64,000 bases of DNA. Origin: Nitrospira sp. MA-1. Lineage in GTDB: Bacteria > Nitrospirota > Nitrospiria > Nitrospirales > UBA8639. The stretch spans positions 744,001-808,000 of the forward strand of contig JAQJDB010000006.1 of the NCBI GenBank assembly GCA_032139905.1, written 5' to 3'. Positions 61,813-64,000 of the stretch are shown piece by piece. Each line of letters starts with the position of its first letter. Within the stretch, counting starts at the first letter, position 1. The position numbers and the translations under genes are program-made. Under the pieces are notes generated by a model. The model was not told the origin of the DNA. It saw nothing but the letters and a program-made list of their open reading frames with translations, and did no database searches.

Positions 61813-63645
61813 TTACTTACCTAGCGCCCGGTCCAGATTGAAGGCGGCGCTGATGAGGGCGAGATGCGTAAAGGCTTGCGGAAAATTGCCGAGTGCCTCA
61901 CCGTGATGGCCGGTTTCTTCGGCATAAAGCCCCAGATGGTTGGCATAACCGAGCATTTGCTCAAACACAAGACGGGCTTCTTCTAAGCGATTGCGATCCG
62001 CTTGTCCAGCGCGCGTCATGGCTTCTACAAGCCAAAACGTACAAAGATTGAACGTGCCTTCCTCTCCGTCCAGCCCGTCCTGAATTTCGGCTAAATTATA
62101 CCGGTAGACCAGTCCGTTGGAGACCAGGCCACCCTGTTCCGGCTTCCGGTTGATGGCATCCAGGGTCTTGAGCATACGGGGATCGGTAGGTGACACAAAA
62201 AACACGAGAGGCATCACTAAATTCGCGGCATCCAACGAAGTGCTTCCATATCGCTGAACAAAGGCTTGTCGTTCTGAATCCCATCCCTTGGCCATAATTT
62301 CTTCATAGATATTATCCCGGGTCTTTAACCATCGCTCGCGGTCGGCCGGGAAGGACCGTTTTTCGGCCAGGCGCAGCCCACGGTCCAAGGCCACCCAGCA
62401 CATCAATTTGGAATAGACAAAATGTTGCTGGCCCCCTCGGACTTCCCATATGCCTTCGTCCGTGCGTTGCCAGTTGTCGCACACCCAGTTGATCATGCGC
62501 CGAAGATGTTTCCAGAGATCGTAGGAAATGGGTGTGCCGTATTTATTATAAAGATACACCGAATCCATTAATTCCCCGTAAATATCGAGTTGGAGTTGGT
62601 TGTAGGCACCATTCCCCACCCGGACGGGGCGTGAGCCCCGATAGCCCTCGAGATGATCCAATGTTTCCTCGGTGAGTTGATGGCGTCCCTCGATGCTGTA
62701 CATCAGTTGTAAGGATCCGTCAGGATTCAATTCATGACAGCGGGCTTCCAGCCACTGCATGAAGGCCGAGGCTTCTTCGGTGAAACCGATACGTAATAAG
62801 CCATATAAGGTAAATGCGGCATCCCGGATCCAGGTATAGCGGTAATCCCAGTTTCGAACGCCGCCGATCTCTTCAGGAAGACTGCAGGTCGGAGCGGCGA
62901 CAATTGCCCCGGTCGGCTGGAACGTTAACAATTTAAGAACTAAAGCCGAGCGGTGGACCATTTCCCGCCAGCGACCGGTGTATGTGCATTGGGATAGCCA
63001 ACGACGCCAATAGTCGACCGTGTGTTTAAATAACTCTTCCGCTTGGGTTTCCGGGCAGGAGGAGGTGGCCTGGGTATGACCGGATTCGATCTCTTGCAGA
63101 CAAAAATCGACTTCTTCCCCTTCTTGAAGGGTGAACTCGGTAATGATCATGTCGCCGTCCTGCGTCAGTGGAATGGTGGATCCCAGTCGAAGTGTCAGGC
63201 GGGAGGTTTGAAATCGAGCTCCATCTTTGGTGATCGTGAGCGTATGGGTATCTCGACCATAGTTGAATGCCGGACGGCATTCGAGACGAAACGTCATCGA
63301 TTTTCTAATGGCTTGCACCCGGCGGATCAACCCGTCCCGGATGCAGTCAGTGGTGCGAAACCCGACCGGCATAAAATCGATCACCCGCCCGACTCCTGCC
63401 GGAGTATGAAACCGGGTCACGAGGACATTGGTATCGGGCCAATAATATTGTTTGGATTTGACTCCGTCAGGAACAGGAGCAACCTTGAACCGCCCACCCT
63501 TGGCATCATCCAGAATGGCGCAGAACACGCTGGGAGAGTCGAAATACGGATAGCAGAACCAATCGATGGACCCGTTCATGCCGACCAGGGCGGTCGTCTG
63601 CATGTTTCCGATCAGGCCGTAGTTTTCAATGGGCTGATAGGGCAT
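61813..63645 (-). CDS. glycoside hydrolase family 15 protein (glucoamylase/trehalase-like)
   Basis: The 610-residue enzyme has the bacterial GH15 layout: an N-terminal beta-sandwich ([32 protein letters not shown]) and an (alpha/alpha)6 barrel with [16 protein letters not shown], the acid-catalyst region near YLYN...PISYD and [15 protein letters not shown] near the C-terminus, which carries a conserved catalytic Glu. Members cleave alpha-glucosidic bonds in glycogen, dextrins or trehalose. No signal peptide, so cytoplasmic glycogen or trehalose turnover is likely. Start ATG 63645; ribosome site is weak. Confidence 0.92.
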   Translation of the reverse strand: MPYQPIENYGLIGNMQTTALVGMNGSIDWFCYPYFDSPSVFCAILDDAKGGRFKVAPVPDGVKSKQYYWPDTNVLVTRFHTPAGVGRVIDFMPVGFRTTDCIRDGLIRRVQAIRKSMTFRLECRPAFNYGRDTHTLTITKDGARFQTSRLTLRLGSTIPLTQDGDMIITEFTLQEGEEVDFCLQEIESGHTQATSSCPETQAEELFKHTVDYWRRWLSQCTYTGRWREMVHRSALVLKLLTFQPTGAIVAAPTCSLPEEIGGVRNWDYRYTWIRDAAFTLYGLLRIGFTEEASAFMQWLEARCHELNPDGSLQLMYSIEGRHQLTEETLDHLEGYRGSRPVRVGNGAYNQLQLDIYGELMDSVYLYNKYGTPISYDLWKHLRRMINWVCDNWQRTDEGIWEVRGGQQHFVYSKLMCWVALDRGLRLAEKRSFPADRERWLKTRDNIYEEIMAKGWDSERQAFVQRYGSTSLDAANLVMPLVFFVSPTDPRMLKTLDAINRKPEQGGLVSNGLVYRYNLAEIQDGLDGEEGTFNLCTFWLVEAMTRAGQADRNRLEEARLVFEQMLGYANHLGLYAEETGHHGEALGNFPQAFTHLALISAAFNLDRALGK

Positions 63646-63982
63646 GGTTTTTTTGTCGGCTCAAAAACGTTGAGTATTGATGACCAATCGAATGGGCACA
63701 ACCTGCGGTCCGAAGGCAATCATACTATGACACAAGGGCCTCGTGAAGGCTCGAAGGTGCCGGGATCAGGTGAGTTTTCTATTTATACCTGGAGAATTCG
63801 AATAAGGCTAGTCCAGGTCATTATTCCCCGAGTCTGAGCAAGCTGCCCGTGGTTGCAAGGAGCAGTTGCATGGAGCAATGACCGCTCCTAAGTGTGAATC
63901 AAAGGATGAAAATCCTGGTCAATTGCGATACATTGTGCAAATCTTCTCCGGGTTGTTCAACTCGCAAGGAATAGGGAGTTCG
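63646..63982. other. intergenic region at window end
   Basis: About 337 bases upstream of the GH15 gene and of the gene starting at 63983. No tRNA, terminator or open frame stands out. It should hold promoters for both. Confidence 0.45.
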
Positions 63983-64000
63983 ATGTCAGTGCGGGAAGCC
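63983..64000 (+). CDS. start of a further gene, cut by the window end
   Basis: An ATG at 63983 is preceded by AGGGAG with a five-base spacer and opens six codons to the end of the window. The strong ribosome site is the only evidence; no product can be named. Confidence 0.35.

Noticed and set aside
63043-63837. 264-codon plus-strand open frame
   Set aside because: It is antisense to the well-supported GH15 gene and has no motif; a shadow of GC-rich third positions.
1-64000. CRISPR arrays, tRNA or rRNA genes
   Set aside because: No regularly spaced direct repeats or cloverleaf/rRNA signatures were seen.

Overview
The window reads as chromosomal DNA of a Nitrospirota bacterium, most likely a moderate-GC (marine-type) Nitrospira. 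This is inferred from gene content, not from a marker gene. The clues are a formate/nitrite-family transporter next to a ferredoxin-type nitrite reductase, a standalone heme-b protein of the type proposed as the nitrite oxidoreductase gamma subunit, the TIGR03546/TIGR03545 pair, a soluble transhydrogenase and bacterioferritin. No rRNA, tRNA or CRISPR array was seen.

1-20 kb is an AT-richer surface-polysaccharide region. It holds a truncated PaaK/CapK-like ligase, two GT4 glycosyltransferases, WecB, an SDR epimerase, a WecA/WbpL-like transferase, a fused sugar-1-phosphate transferase/4,6-dehydratase, and a five-gene export operon: Wza-like lipoprotein, a coiled-coil/export-domain chimera, a Wzz/GumC protein, an ExeA-like ATPase with LysM, and a CpsD-like tyrosine kinase. 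Debris of IS5, IS256 and IS3 elements and of a DegT aminotransferase marks repeated rearrangement.

20-42 kb is mostly minus-strand and looks like a light/B12/redox-stress island. It has a CPD photolyase, a BLUF blue-light domain fused to a PsiE-like membrane domain, a second stand-alone BLUF protein, two MerR-type regulators with CarH/LitR-like cobalamin domains, a CbiX-type chelatase, a DUF523-DUF1722 (YbgA) protein, a TIGR01777 epimerase, thioredoxin, glutathione peroxidase, an NxrC-like heme-b protein, a membrane-anchored globin-like protein, a mono-heme DUF3365 protein, a cupredoxin-like protein and three SUMF1-domain proteins lacking the catalytic cysteine pair. Four genes here are decayed (REC domain, DCC oxidoreductase, FAD oxidoreductase, thiol peroxidase). 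The second CarH-like gene has a near-consensus promoter predicting a leaderless mRNA and shares a divergent control region with the SUMF1 cluster.

42-64 kb is housekeeping and metabolism: a CPBP protease, a nitrite-assimilation operon with a structured leader, TIGR03546/03545, SthA, a metallophosphoesterase, dnaE-accA, YbjQ, bacterioferritin, a nickel group (NikR, TonB receptor, hydrogenase maturation protease) and a GH15 enzyme. All family calls are from motif reading; no searches were run.
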